A DNA stretch of 64,000 nucleotides, taken from assembly GCF_014905175.1 (NCBI RefSeq), contig NC_057793.1, positions 16,678,173 to 16,742,172 on the forward strand, written 5' to 3'. Shown in pieces: positions 1 through 11,624 of this stretch (position 1 is the stretch's first letter; each line of letters begins with the position of its first letter). Position numbers and translations under genes: made by a program. This DNA is from Aphidius gifuensis (taxonomy: Eukaryota > Arthropoda > Insecta > Hymenoptera > Braconidae). The notes beneath the pieces were generated by a model, which did no database searches, had not been told where the DNA came from, and was given only the letters and a program-made list of their open reading frames with translations.

Positions 1-1100
1 AAATTGAAAATAAATACGATGATTGCTTTTGGGAAAAAAAATGGAACCTAATGGGCTTCATAGAAGCCAATTCGATTCATAACTTTTATTTTTATCGCGA
101 AATAACAAAAAGTCACACGAAAAGTGAAAACATAAGTGTCCTACGGAACACTAAAAAAAAAAAAAATTTAGTTTCTTTTATATCCGTATGAATATTTAAA
201 ATAAAACTGCAAAAGTATTATTTACTTTTCTCAATAATTGACTCGAATAATGAATATACTTATACAGGTATTAGTTAGTATCATCTGTACTCAATTCTTC
301 AATATTAAAATAATATTCTTAACTAATACTTCAGAGAAAAATCCAGTATGATTTTAAAACTATTATATGTATCAAATTAAAAAGTAATACCAGATTAATA
401 TAATCATAATAATAGAACTAGCTTTTGGAAATTTACAAGTTTGAAATCCTGACCGATCAAATAATGTCCCCAAAATCGCTCTTAAACTAAATACGTTTTT
501 TGGGGACTGTCCTCAAAATCTATGCCTTTATCAATAGTTCATTTTAAGGACATTTCTGCATTTCGAGGACCGTCCCTAAAAATTATTGAGAAAAATTGAG
601 GGCCTTGAAATAATTCCAGGATAAAATATTTTTTTTGAGGACAGTAAAACACGCCCTGCATTGAGAGAAGGTTTCTGTGATATTCACGGTAGAAGTTCTT
701 TATTTTTACGTGGGAACCACGGAATTGGGTACCGAGAGAACATCCGAGTGATTTTTACAGTTTGAATCATTGAAATTCACGTGACTCTATGTCGAAATAA
801 AAAAATTTATACGCACGGGGCACACATGAATTTTCACGTGGTAACAATGTTAAAATAAAGGCAAGCACTGTGAAAAACAGTGTGCATCACGTACAAATAA
901 ATTCATTTATTTTTATTAAAAATTAAAAATAATAGGATTTTGACGTTGTGCCCCGTGAAAATAAATACAAAATCTCGGGAAAAATACTTTCTGTCACGTT
1001 GAAATAAATTTACATTTTTTCACAGAAGAACATGCTTAATAAAAAAAAAAAAAAAAAAGTTCAATTTTTTCTTTTTTTTGGCAAACTGAGAAAGATTATT
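1..1100. other. AT-rich intergenic DNA with a dispersed repeat motif
   Basis: No gene is seen. A motif reading GAGAGAAGGTTTCTGTGA followed by TTCACG occurs near 663, recurs in the same orientation near 1402 and inverted near 6440, so it is a dispersed repeat fragment. The rest is A/T-rich with homopolymer runs, including an A-run at 1040-1058. Confidence 0.5.
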
Positions 1101-1104
1101 GATG

Positions 1105-1216
1105 GATTTTGTTACTTTTTTTTCGTCCTAACCGGGGTTCGATCCTACGACTCTACCTAAACTTATAAACCTATCTTTGGAAATCCGGTGCCTTATCCCC
1201 TAAGCTATCGCATGCT
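1105..1216 (-). mobile_element. tRNA-derived SINE-like sequence 1
   Basis: On the minus strand there is an A-box-like stretch (TAGCTTAGGGGATAAGG, near 1200) and about 55 nt downstream a B-box-like stretch (GGATCGAACCCC, near 1136), followed by an A-rich run. This order and spacing match RNA polymerase III promoters of tRNA genes. The flanks do not form a clear acceptor stem, so a tRNA-derived SINE or tRNA pseudogene is more likely than a functional tRNA. No target duplication was identified. Confidence 0.45.
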
Positions 1217-1473
1217 ACAGAAAAATTAGAAAATTTTCGTCCATATAAAGAATAACCTTCAATTGACTGGGAAATATAATTCTTATTAATAAATTATATA
1301 TGATACATTAAATAATTAACATATGAATTAAAATTTAAACATTCCAAACATTAGAAAATTGATATATTAGAATGTTTGTATTTGTTTCGGCAAATGATCA
1401 CTGAGAGAAAGTTTCTGTGATTTTCACGTAAGAGTCTCGGGCTTTGTACCGACAGTTTTGTTTTTTAAAAATA

Positions 1474-1716
1474 AAATTACATGTATAGTATTTATTTAAT
1501 AAATAAAAATGTCCAAGGAAAAGCAGTAGCTAAGGAAAAAATGTAGCTAAGAAATTGATGTTGCCAAAGAATTATATTTTAAAGCACATTATTTTTTTTA
1601 AACATAATTCTTTGGCAACCTCAATTCCTTAGCTACATTTTTCCTTAGCTACTGCTTTCCTCGGAAATTTTATTTATTTAATAAATAAAATACATGTAAT
1701 ATTATTTAAAATAAGA
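1474..1716. repeat. 240-bp near-perfect palindrome
   Basis: The arms pair around 1585-1600. The left arm carries ATGTCCAAGGAAAAGCAGTA then GCTAAGG, and the right arm carries the reverse complement. The same palindromic unit is tandemly repeated inside the element at 2191-4748, so this is either a free-standing copy or the source of the amplified unit. Confidence 0.7.
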
Positions 1717-1994
1717 ATGTCAAGCGATCAACTTTTATTTCTACGTTGTACCACGGGAATACTGAGGTACACTGGATAAATCGCATCAATGTTTTATTTG
1801 TTATTATTTACTCTTTTATTCGTTTTACAATTTTATTTAAATATTCCTCAGAATAAAAACGTCAATATTCAGTTTGTATACCCTTTAATTTCCCGTTGTT
1901 CAACGTAAGTATAAAAAGTAACTGTATATATTAGTTCAATCACGGGAATCCATCAGTTAATCCTGTTAAGAAGCACTGAATGTGCTGCATTTTC

Positions 1995-2190
1995 ACGTAC
2001 CCGAGGAACGAAATTTATATATAACTTTATATAATTGTATAAAATTTTATAAAGTTGTATAAAGTTATATATGGTTTTATATTGCCACTTTATTTATAAA
2101 GCTATATATAACATGTTGTATAAAACTTTATATAACTATATAAAACTTCATACAATTGTATAAAGTTTTATACAAAGATCAATAACTATT
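1995..2190 (+). repeat. TATAAA-rich palindromic repeat, left part (interrupted)
   Basis: The sequence is built from TATAAAGTT and TATACAATT words. An uninterrupted inverted copy lies at about 40205-40425. Comparison with that copy shows the repeat here is split after AACTATT by the 2191-4748 element and resumes at 4749. Confidence 0.7.
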
Positions 2191-4748
2191 CCCAGGTAGA
2201 AATTAGTCTCGGGGATCGAGGCTTGACGCTCGGATCGACGTCGGCAGCGAGCTCTATTCGATGTCGAAATGTTACGCTATTCGACGTCGAAACGAGACTC
2301 AAAAAAAAAAAAAGTTGAAAAAAAACTCAAAAATGTTATTATTTAATTGTTTTGTAGAGTTTTATTGTGAATTATAAAAAATAAATAATTATTATTTATA
2401 AAACAACATAATTAATGAATTTTAAGGTATTTTTCTATTCAGTCTCGGTATAACCGGTTTTCAGTGTCGATTCGACGTCGAAACGAGACTAATACGAGAC
2501 TCAAAAAAAAAAAGTTGGAAAAAAACTTAAAAATGTTATTGTTTATTTGTTTAATAGAGTTTCATTGTGAATTATGAAAAAATAGATAATTGATATTTAT
2601 AAAACAACATAATTAATGAATTTTAAGGTATTTTTCTATTCAGTCTCGGTATAACCGGTTGTCAGTGTCGATTCGACGTCGAAACGAGACTAAAACGAGG
2701 CTAAAGGTGAAGCCACAAACATGCGCCATTTATACTACGCATCTTATGTTCGCTTTTTTTTCAAAGTAAATTACATGTAATATAATTATGAAAAAAAAAA
2801 AAAAATCTCCAAGGAAAAGCAGTAGCTAAGGAAAAATGTAGCGAAGAAATTAATGTAGCCATAAAAATTATGCGGTAAGCATTTTATTTTTCAGCTACAC
2901 CTTTTTTCCAGCTGCTGCTTTTTTTTTTAAACAACTTTATTTTTTAAGGTAAATTACATGTAATATATTTATGTAAGAAAAAATAATGTCCATGGGAAAG
3001 CAGTAGCTAAGGAAAAGATGTAGCTAAGGAAAAGATGTAGTTAAGGAAAAGATGAAGCCAGAAAAATTATGCGGTAAGCAACAGTTATTTTTTAGCTACA
3101 TCTTTCTTCCAGCTGCTGCTTTTTTGGACAACTTCATTTTTTAAAGTGAATTACATGTAATATATTTACGTAAGAAAAAATAATGACCAAGGAAAAGCAG
3201 CAGCTAAGGAAAAGATGTAGCTAAGGAATTAATGTGACTAAGGAATTATTTCCTTGAAAAATAATTCTGTGGCAACCTCAATTCCTTAGCTCCATCTTGT
3301 CCTTAGCTACTTCCTTGGACATTTTTTATTTATATTATAAATAAAATACATGTAAATTTATTTTTTTAAAATACAAATGTCCAAGAAAAAACAGTATCTA
3401 AGGAAAAGATGTAGCTAAGGAATTGAGGTTGCCACAGAATTATGTTTCAAGGAAATAATTCCTTAGTCACATTAATTCCTTAGCTACATCTTTTCCTTAG
3501 CTACTGCTTTTCCTTGGACATTTTTTATTTATTTTATAAATAAAATACATGTAAATTTATTTTTTTAAAATACAAATGTCCAAGAAAAAGCAGTAGCTAA
3601 GGAAAAGATGTAGCTAAGGAATTGAGGTTGCCACAGAATTATGTTCCAAGGATATAATTCCTTAGTCACATTAATTCCTCAGCTACATCTTTTCCTTAGC
3701 TACTGCTTTTCCTTGGACATTTTTTATTTTTTTTATAATCAAAATACATGTAAATTTATTTTTTTAAAATACAAATGTCCAAGAAAAAGCAGTAGCTAAG
3801 GAAAAGATGTAGCTAAGGAATTGAGGTTGCCAAAGAATTATGTTTCAAGGAAATAATTCCTTAGTCACATTAATTCCTTAGCTACTGCTTTTCCTTGGAG
3901 ATTTTTTTTTTTTTTACATAATTATATTACATGTAATTTGCTTTGAAAAAAAAGCGAACATAAGATGCGTAGTATAAATGGCGCATGTTTGTGGCTCCAC
4001 CTTTAGCCTCGTTTTGGTCTCGTTTCGACGTCGAATCGAGACTAAAAACCGGTTACACCGAGACTGAATAGAAAAATACCTTAAAATTCATTAATTTTGT
4101 TGTTTTATAAATAATAATTATTTATTTTTTTATAATTTACAATGAAACTCTATAAAACAAATAAACAATAACATTTTTAAGTTTTTTTCCAGCTTTTTTT
4201 TTTTAGCCTCGTTTTAGTCTCGTTTCGACGTCGAATCGACACTGAAAACCGGTTATACCGAGACTGAATAGAAAAATACCTTAAAATTTATTAATTTTGT
4301 TGTTTTATAAATAATAATTATTTATTTTTTTATAATTTACAATGAAACTCTATAAAACAATTAAACAATAACATTTTTAAGTTTTTTTCCAACTTTTTTT
4401 TTTTAGCTTCGTTTTAGTCTCGTTTCGGCGTCGAATCGACACTGAAAACCGGTTATACCGAGACTGAATAGAAAAGTACCTGAAAATTCATTAATTATGT
4501 TGTTTTATAAATAATAATTATTTATTTTTTTATAATTTACAATGAAACTCTATAAAACAATTCAATAATAACATTTTTGAGTTTTTTTTCAACTTTTTTT
4601 TTTTTTGAGTCTCGCTTTAGTCTCGTTTCGACGTCGAATAGCGTAACATTTCGACATCGAATAGAGCTCGCTGCCGACGTCGATCCGAGCGTGAGCCTCG
4701 GGAATGAGCCTCGATCGATGTCGATTCGAGGCTGAATTTCTACCTGGG
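2191..4748. mobile_element. Large TIR element, CCCNGG family, member 1
   Basis: It begins CCCAGGTAGAAATT and ends with the reverse complement AATTTCTACCTGGG. Inside the termini lie inverted arms of repeated TCGACGTCGAA words and a roughly 200-bp unit (2290-2700, inverted at about 4010-4620). The centre is an array of 197-bp palindromic units. The insertion is demonstrated by the uninterrupted host repeat at 40205-40425. Flanking dinucleotides are TT on the left and AT on the right, so any 2-bp duplication has one mismatch. No coding sequence is seen. Confidence 0.75.
3349..3900 (+). repeat. Tandem array of 197-bp palindromic units
   Basis: Units starting TACATGTAAATTTATTTTTT recur at about 3349, 3546 and 3744. 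Each unit is itself a hairpin (AGCTAAGGAAAAGATGTAGC against its complement). Shorter degenerate units precede it at 2770-3340. Confidence 0.75.
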
Positions 4749-4830
4749 ATACTTTTATAAAATTTTATACAAGTGTATAAAGGTATATAAAATTGTATAA
4801 ATGTATATATAACTGTATTTTAAAATGGTC
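4749..4830 (+). repeat. TATAAA-rich palindromic repeat, right part
   Basis: This is the continuation of the repeat split at 2190; TACTTTTATAAAATTTTATA matches the intact inverted copy near 40210. Confidence 0.65.
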
Positions 4831-4894
4831 AAACGCAAAATTTGCTTTGTTGATAAACGCTCAAAAAAAATATTATAAAGAAATGTTTTTCTTT

Positions 4895-5015
4895 TTTTTT
4901 TTTTTTTTTTCTACCTTAAATACGTAGACATAAAAAACTGTCCAGGCTCAGGACTTAAACCCCATACCTTTCGGTTACCAATCCTACGCAGTATCCGATG
5001 CGCCACGATAACGCA
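4895..5015 (-). mobile_element. tRNA-derived SINE-like sequence 2
   Basis: The minus strand shows an A-box-like TGGCGCATCGGATACTGCG (near 5000) and a B-box-like GGGGTTTAAGTCCTG (near 4955), then an A-rich tail at about 4892-4912. The A-box region resembles tRNA-Arg. It has the same orientation as the copy near 1105-1216 but a different sequence. I call it SINE-like because the tail is present and a closed cloverleaf was not found. Confidence 0.5.
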
Positions 5016-5246
5016 TGTGAAAATAAAAATTTATTTGTTTTACATCAACAAGCAAAAGTCACGCCTGCGCAGTCGACTAAAAAGTGGGGGCAGTTGATAT
5101 TTCTGAGTCCTTCATCAATTTTGCTATGCCCCATTGTAATTTTAAATATGTTGCTTTGTATTTGTTAGTGACTATAGTGCAACGTATAAATAAATATTTT
5201 TTTACGTGAACTTCCCGTTCACGGACTTTACACGTTCTAGTCACGG

Positions 5247-6350
5247 CCCTGGCAAAACTGGCGTGATCGCTTTTGTCGCCAAAGCCAGAGCAAAACCAGA
5301 GCAAAGCCGGAGATAATAAATACAGAATATTAATGATATCAAACGTTAATTTGGGCTTTATATATAGATATATTATTTAAATTCAATTATTATTTAACTT
5401 ATTTTTGGCAATAATATTGATGTAAAGAGATAAATATAAGTAGAACAAGTAATGTAAAAGTTGACAGATTTTGACATTTTGAGGTTGACTTGAATCGAAT
5501 AAACACAAAAATCCCTAGCGTGAAGCAATAGTAAATCCAGACCTTTTCCAGAGTAAAGCCAGACTTGTAAAAAAGACATTTATTTATAACAATATCACTA
5601 ATTATTAATAAACAATAATAAATTAATGAATTTTAATGACGATGAATTGATGTGTTTTTTTTTTTTTTTTTAAGCGAAAATTTAATTTTAACGATAAAAA
5701 AGTCTCTAAAAGTCATTAAAATTTATTAATTTAATATTGTTTATTAATCGTTAGTGCTATTGTTATAAATAAATGTCTTTTTTACAAGTCTGGCTTTGCT
5801 CTGGCTTTGCTCTGGCTTTTGTCTGGTTTTACTCTGGCTTTACTCTGGCTTCCCTCTGGCTTTTGTATTGCCAGAGATTGATATTTTGTTTTTTATTTTT
5901 AAGCGAAAAATATTCTAATAATAAAAAAGTCTCTAAAAGTCATTAAAATTCATTAATTTATTATTGTTTATTAATAATTAGTGATATTGTTATAAATAAA
6001 TGTCTTTTTTACAAGTCTGGCTTTACTCTGGAAAAGGTCTGGATTTACTATTGCTTCACGCTAGGGATTTTTGTGTTTAGTCGATTCAAGTCAACCTCAA
6101 AACGTCAAAATCTGCCAACTTTTACAACTTGTTCTACTTATATTTATTTCTTTACATCAATATTATTGCCAAAAATAAGTTAAATAATAATTGAATTCAA
6201 ATAATATATCTATATAAAGCCCAAATTAACGTTTGATATCGTTAATATTCTGTATTTATTATCTCTGGCTTTGCTCTGGTTTTGCTCTGGCTTTGGTGAC
6301 AAAAGCGATATCGTTTTCTTCTGGCTTAGCTCTCACCATTTCCGCCAGGG
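5247..6350. mobile_element. TIR element, CCCNGG family, member 2
   Basis: It begins CCCTGGCAAAACTGGCG and ends CATTTCCGCCAGGG, with GG on both sides (5245-5246 and 6351-6352). Inverted arms contain reiterated GCCAGAGCAAA words and the sequence from about 5310 to 5560, mirrored at about 5990-6270. A longer relative lies at 47651-49832. No gene is seen; small open frames are by-products of the CCAGAG repeat. Confidence 0.7.
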
Positions 6351-6631
6351 GGGAAATATACTTTCTTCTAACGTGAATATAAACGAAAATTTACATCTAT
6401 TTCCCACAAGTGTCCTCTCGGTACCAACGTCCGGGACTACCACGTGAAAATCACAGAAACCTTCTCTCAGCGCATGCGCTGAGTAAAAAACGATAAAATA
6501 TTATTTCATGAGTATTTATTCATTGGACGTTCAAATGAATAATTAATTTTGCTCAGCGCATGGCTCGCGTGCATATATGCCATATGTATGCATATTGTAT
6601 ACAAGTGTTTCGACGAATAATTTCTGAACTG

Positions 6632-6792
6632 CACCCGTATTCAGAGGATGTTCTCATTAGGGCGTTTTTTTTCCGATGGTGGCGTTTGTGAAGCCTTTCT
6701 ATATGAAATCTTTATAAAAAAAATTTTGTCAAGCGCCATCAGCGGAAAAAAAAAGCCCTAATGAGAACAATTTTGCCCCGTGAATACGGGTG
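6632..6792. mobile_element. CWG-flanked MITE copy
   Basis: The termini are CACCCGTATTCAGAGG and its counterpart ending GAATACGGGTG, flanked on both sides by CTG (6629-6631, 6793-6795). The arms include CTCATTAGGGCG and a GATGGTGGCG/CGCCATCAGCGG pair around an ATATAAAAA loop. This is the first full copy of the most abundant family in the window. Confidence 0.8.
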
Positions 6793-6799
6793 CTGATCC

Positions 6800-6897
6800 C
6801 TGATGTTCTAAATTTTGCGTATGCGCGTTGATGACCCGTTTCTTTTTGGTTTTAAACCGTCAAAAAAATAAATAACCGGCTAATTAACAGCTCTCAT
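6800..6897 (+). repeat. Fragment of AACCGGCTAATTAACAGCTC repeat
   Basis: It matches in inverted orientation the segment near 24443-24560 (TTAATTAGCCGGCTATTTAT and AACGGTTAATAACCGG words). It is probably one end of a TIR element; the partner end was not found here. Confidence 0.5.
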
Positions 6898-6971
6898 AAT
6901 TACCATTCTACAATTTTTTATCGTCCAACAAATAGTTATTATAAATTTTAGTAGGAATAATATAATAATCC

Positions 6972-7260
6972 CAGGGGTACGTTCCAAAACCTTCGTTTGG
7001 TTCGGTTTATCAAGATGGCGGATTTCAGTGTTTTTTTTGCCATTTTTTTTATCGCAATTATAAGTTATAATCACTTATACTTATTATTGATTAGAATAAA
7101 AAATAACTAACTAATATTATTCTTCTTTCTCTACTAAAAATACATTAACTGACACTAGTATAGAAAAGTTTATAGGGGTGTTTAAAATTTTCATATTTTT
7201 GATTTGAATCACTGCCATCTTGATATACCGAACCGAACGAGGTTTTGGAACGTACCCCTG
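6972..7260. mobile_element. TIR element with CAGGGGTACGTTCC ends
   Basis: The left end CAGGGGTACGTTCCAAAACC mirrors the right end GGTTTTGGAACGTACCCCTG, with a second matched block CAAGATGGC / GCCATCTTG. The CAGGGG start suggests hAT, but no exact 8-bp duplication is present, so the class is unsettled. A similar terminal block is seen near 19725-19755. Confidence 0.6.
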
Positions 7261-7372
7261 AAATATTAATATTTTTTTAAGATATTCCATACTCCACCTG
7301 AAAACTTGTACGATCGGCCTCACGTGACTAATCTAATAACCTAATCAGAATTAAGCAAATTTCAAAATAAAA

Positions 7373-7573
7373 GGTGCGTTCTTTCGTCAATTTTTTGTTC
7401 GCGCATCATGACCACGCATTTGCGCAGAAGTCGAGGAATTAAGTAAAAGTTTCAAAGTATGTATGTGTGCGTTACTCACACTTACAAACAATTAAAAACT
7501 TACGTGCTTTTTCAGCTTTTGCGCAAATGCGCGGTCATGATGCGTCAACAAAAAATTGACGAAAGAACGCACC
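7373..7573. mobile_element. 201-bp MITE with GGTGCGTTCTTTCGTC ends
   Basis: The ends GGTGCGTTCTTTCGTCAATT and its reverse complement are perfectly paired, and the element is flanked by TAAAA on both sides (7368-7372, 7574-7578). Related elements lie at 22435-22675 and 27804-28150, and a decayed one within about 23310-23850. Confidence 0.75.
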
Positions 7574-7729
7574 TAAAAGTGCAAAAGCCAAGCGACAAGT
7601 CCAAATTTAGATGAGCACGCACAAAACAACGCCATGACTCGACTGCTTTTTTCTAAAAAGGTAATGATCAAAGGAAGGGGGAAAATAAGTCTCTTTTGTT
7701 GACAAATATTTAAAGATTTTTGTTTAGTT

Positions 7730-7735
7730 TTTATT
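7730..7735 (-). other. Candidate polyadenylation signal of DOHH
   Basis: AATAAA on the minus strand lies about 135 nt beyond the DOHH stop codon. It is the first canonical hexamer noted downstream; use is inferred from position. Confidence 0.4.
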
Positions 7736-7869
7736 ACACTTATTATTATGACAAAAACAAGTGTTTCCGAAAAAAAAAAAGATAAAGATGCATTTCAAAT
7801 ATTATCAAATGAATATGTTTGACCATGAAAAGTAGAATCGTAAAAGAAGAAAATTATTATCGTATATCA

Positions 7870-10121
7870 TTAAGCGTTCAATGTATCAGCGTATTGAAAC
7901 TCCAGGCTGTTCTCGTACTCACACATGTCGAGTGCAATAGCACAACTTTCCCGAACAACTTGCTCTTTGTCATTCACATACTCATTCAAGATTGTTTGGC
8001 AGTCTGGATGAGCAATCGCACCCAATGCTTCAGCACATTCATGCCTCACCATTTCACTTTCTTCAGGATCTTCAAGTGATGCACGGAGAAAAGGGAGAGA
8101 AATTTCGTCTTGAAGTTGGCCTAGCACGAAGGCTACTTCGTGTCTAAAAAGAGCACCCCCTGCTTTAAGTCCTGTTTCAAAAAAAAAAGTAATTGAAAAA
8201 AAAAATCAGTTCATCGCAGGAACCACGAGATCAATACTTAATAAACATACGAAGGTTAAAATAAAATAATAAAAGCAATACATTTCATATTAATACAATA
8301 GTATAATAATAGTTAAAAGTAATTTATGGAAAATCTCGGTATCAAGCACGTTTCCGAGACTACAGACTAAGAGAGTCAACACGGAATGACGATCAAAATC
8401 GACAGATTCAACGCGCATTGTTGATTGATTCAGGCTGTCTCTTGGAAAATATATACTGCCTCCCTACTAAGAGTTCCGTTATAAGCAAAAAAAAGAGTAG
8501 CGATATTATTTGATAAAATGACTTTGACAATACAATTAAAATTAAAAAAAACAAAATTATGTAAATTAAGTTTTGTTTTCATTCCATTACTTGTGTTTAA
8601 TAGCCAAAATATGTGATTATTTTATCCTTTAATTCATTTGGATGAAATAGGCAGCTACGTTTAGTGACAGAATATAGTAGGAAAACGAAAGTACCACCAT
8701 ATAGAAGAGAACAATGAAACAATTTGTATGTAATAGAAATGATTAAATTAAAGTTGAAAATATACGTGGAACATGTTTATATTTATTTGAAAAACGGGCC
8801 GCTTTTTATAGTTTTTTATGTATAATACATGAAATCGATCAGTATAACCATATATTTCGGTTGATATAGCCACTTTAATCGATGAATTTTTTCCAGCTAA
8901 TAATAATATCTATATTTGATTCTAAAAATAATGCAAATATTGGAAAAGGCAACACTGAATATTCTATTTTATTATGTTGTATATACAAAACTCGATTGTA
9001 AAAAGAAAACGCAGTTTTCAAGTTTTCTTTTACACCCGATTGGGAAAAAATATAATAAAATTTTGAGCTTTCTTCGACCGATATTGGTCATAACATCGTT
9101 TATATATGTATATATTGTTTAAAATATAGGTAGATGAAAAGCTATTTAAACATAAGTATATTTATCACATACAGGCAAACGAACATAGTCACAATACCTA
9201 ACTAGTTCTTCGTCAATATCTTCCATTCTTTTGTGAATGAGTTTCCGTGATTTCAGAGTGACTTTTAGGTGGTTTTGACCAGACTTTAGCATATAAAACA
9301 TACTTCCGAACTGTGTTCGCCAATATTTAAAACTATAAAAATCATCAAAACAACCTATCCCAAAAACAAAAGTCACTCAAAAGTTACGGAAGATCATGCA
9401 AATAAATATACAATAAAAAAATATATTAAAGATGGGATTACCTTCCGAAAGAGCTAAAACACATTCAGGGGTGCGTGAATTTCTCAAGGCAAACATTGCA
9501 CGATATCTGTCAAAGAGGGATGCTTTTTCGTCCAGAAGTATTGTTTTCAAATCATTGACATTTTCTATTTCAGATGGAGGGGCAGGATCCACAGAAACAT
9601 ATGGATTTTCTGAGAATTTATGTAATAAGTTTTTGGAATTTTTTATCCAATTTATTCTGGATAAGGCAAGCTGGCAGGTTTCCGCGACTTCAATTACTGC
9701 ATCTGTGCTATATTCTTCGAGTACTGGAATAACTTTTTCACTGCCTATAGCACCTAAAGCTTCACCTTCAAAAGATAAAATCAATTAAAATGCATCATTA
9801 TTACGGAAATATTATACATATTAATACGAAAATATATGTACCAGCTTCGTGGCGAACCATTGGATCTTGATTTTTATCTTTCAATATATTAACGAGCATG
9901 GGAATTGCTCTAGGATCCTGCATTTGCCCCAGGCAATAAGCAAGTTCATGTTTTAGTAATACTGACGGATCACTGAAGCATTGTGTAATAGATTCTATTG
10001 CTTCCTCACCTCCGATATTTTTTAAAGTGAATAGAGCTCGAAACCTCTCTTTTAGCGGTCTGGATTCATTATTTAATATCTTGCTGATTGCTTGAATATT
10101 CTTACTATTTGGAGTATGCAT
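7870..10121 (-). CDS. DOHH: Deoxyhypusine hydroxylase, three exons, 301 aa
   Basis: Exons read on the minus strand are 10121-9842, 9765-9442 and 8171-7870. Introns (76 bp and 1270 bp) have GT-AG ends, both split a Gly codon, and the frame stays open. The protein is 301 residues, the usual length of this family. It is all HEAT repeats in two halves. The four His-Glu pairs that hold the di-iron centre are visible: LLKHELAY (H58-E59), MVRHEAGEALGAIG (H91-E92), LFRHEVAF (H212-E213) and MVRHECAEALGAI (H245-E246). The known role of the family is hydroxylation of deoxyhypusine to hypusine on eIF5A, the last step of hypusine synthesis, in the cytosol. The ATG at 10121 gives the normal N-terminus. No damage is seen. 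A 76-aa open frame inside intron 2 (9146-9376) is not an exon. Function rests on family recognition and intact metal ligands. Confidence 0.95.
8172..9441 (-). other. DOHH intron 2
   Basis: This 1270-bp intron starts GTAATC and ends TTTGAAACAG. It contains AT-rich sequence without a recognisable element or conserved coding segment. Confidence 0.8.
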
Positions 10122-10340
10122 TGTAAATACGACTTACAAATCGTTTAATTGTTCAATTGCAACTGTGTTCACTGAAACTACCTTTATTTTCTTATATTTG
10201 TTTCAACAATAAATTCCCATAACTTGTTCACAAAAAATCGTACATTTCTATTATGTTTCTGCAAGACGTAAAAATCTAATATTCTAATGACCGAATGGTT
10301 TACAATGGTTTACAACGAGCAGTGAGCGAGAAACTCAGTT
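10122..10340 (-). promoter_or_regulatory. DOHH upstream region
   Basis: About 220 bp lies between the DOHH start codon and the first repeat (10343 onward). It must contain the 5' untranslated region and core promoter unless a non-coding exon lies further away. No clear TATA box or initiator was identified, so the label is positional only. Confidence 0.35.
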
Positions 10341-10370
10341 AAGGCGTGTGGCCACTAGCATTAGCATAGT

Positions 10371-10878
10371 GGGTGCGTTCCGTGGCTATCCAGCACCCGT
10401 ATTCACGGGGAAAATTGTTCTCATTAGGGCTTTTTTTTTCCGCTGATGGCGCTTGACAAAATTTTTTTTATATAGATTTCATATAGAAAAGCTTCACAAA
10501 CGCCACCATCGGAAAAAAAACGCCCTAATGAGAACATCGTCTGAATACGGTCGCAGTCCGTACGAACTTCAAAATGGCGACGAAAAAAATGAAAATCCTA
10601 ATAATGTTAAAAGTTACTATGATACATCACTATAGCCAGAGAGAAGGCCAGAGATTTATAAAAATTTAAAATATTAAGTATTACTATTTTTTTTAGGTTT
10701 AAGTTGGCAAAGTTTCTATTTAGTTATTTCAAATCTGTCAAATAAATTGGCTAATGTCAAATTTGATCAGATTGTTTTTAAATAAAAAAAATCAGATCTA
10801 CCACAACAAATGATCAAAAGATTTCCAAACTCCGCCATTTTGAAGTTCGTACGGACTGGATAGCCACGGAACGCACCC
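10371..10878. mobile_element. TIR element with GGGTGCGTTCCGTGGC ends
   Basis: The left end GGGTGCGTTCCGTGGCTATC is mirrored by GATAGCCACGGAACGCACCC. A second matched block, TCCGTACGAACTTCAAAATG, mirrors CATTTTGAAGTTCGTACGGA. The left arm is interrupted by a MITE at 10394-10553, and the intact right arm shows the original sequence. It lies inside the TGTGGCCACTAGCAT repeat that begins near 10343. Confidence 0.75.
10394..10553. mobile_element. CWG-flanked MITE nested in a TIR arm
   Basis: The ends are CACCCGTATTCACGGGG and ATACGGTCG, the latter diverged from GGGTG. The host arm has one CAG (as shown by its intact partner arm near 10850), while here CAG stands on both sides (10391-10393 and 10554-10556). 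This directly supports a 3-bp CAG target duplication. Confidence 0.85.
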
Positions 10879-11044
10879 TTTTTCAAACAAGTTCTATGCC
10901 ATAGTCCATTTATTACCAGAAACAACTGACTTTTTCAGTGATAACTGAGAATAATCTAGATGTTTCTGGTAATAATGAACTCTAACGCTGAACTGTTCAA
11001 CTTAATTGGCCTGCTAGCTGGAAATCTCCACGCTATGAAATCTC

Positions 11045-11552
11045 AAGGCTTGTGGCCACTAGCATAGTTTTCGACCAAGTTCTATGCCAAAGCGCTATGA
11101 AAGGAAAAGTTCACATGCCAGGCGAAGCCGCAAAGGCACCCGTGGATGTAAGCAAAGTACTAATCAACCCAGTGCAAAATACGCATTTTAATCGTTTCTT
11201 GATTGTTTCCAGCTGTACCAACGCTTTACAAAATACAGCACACATAAAAATAAATAAAAGCCGCCAACCTGCTTATTTGTTGGTGTTGCTGTATATATAT
11301 TACGTACATGTGTGAATATAAACAAAGAAATTTATTAACAACGCTAACCATTGTTGTTGTATTTTTTTAATGTTGGCTGTATCAAAAAAAACTAGTGTGA
11401 AGTTAGCGGTTCTATGCTGAAAATGCTGCATGCAGCATTTTTTCAACATAGTCCTCGGCGGCCATTTTCTAGTAAATTTCTAGTTAGATATAGTGACACA
11501 AGTGCTATGGCATAGAACTTGGTCGAAAAACTATGCTAGTGGCCACATGCCT
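11045..11552. mobile_element. TIR element with TGTGGCCACTAGCATAG ends
   Basis: The left block AGGCTTGTGGCCACTAGCAT, with CGACCAAGTTCTATGCC, mirrors GGCATAGAACTTGGTCG with ATGCTAGTGGCCACATGCCT on the right. Comparison with the host-like sequence at 21524-21545 (GAAATCTCATGCAAGC) suggests a 3-bp TCA duplication. Related pieces lie at 10343-10370 plus 10880-10910 and at 44094-44222. Confidence 0.65.
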
Positions 11553-11624
11553 TCATGCAAGTTGTTGCAGCAAGATCTTGCACGAAAAAATGGAACACAA
11601 TGGAACATGTCCCATTGGCTGCGA
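11553..11624 (+). repeat. Fragment of the CACGCTAT/CTTGCACGAAAAAATGG repeat
   Basis: GCAGCAAGATCTTGCACGAA and the following CCCATTGGCTGCGA match 21545-21600 and, inverted, 23105-23160. This fragment is the host into which the 11625 element inserted. Confidence 0.6.

Noticed and set aside
1105..5015. Functional tRNA genes at the two A-box/B-box sites
   Set aside because: Acceptor stems do not close and both carry A-rich tails, so SINE-like remnants are more likely.
5394..5579. Open frames at 5077-5304 and 5394-5579
   Set aside because: They overlap the inverted-repeat element at 5247-6350 and have the same repeat-derived peptides as those near 48 kb.
9146..9376. 76-codon frame between DOHH exons 2 and 3
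   Set aside because: It lies within intron 2; the exon 2 to exon 3 junction is in frame without it and gives the family's normal length.
9432..9788. 118-codon plus-strand frame
   Set aside because: It is the antisense shadow of DOHH exon 2.
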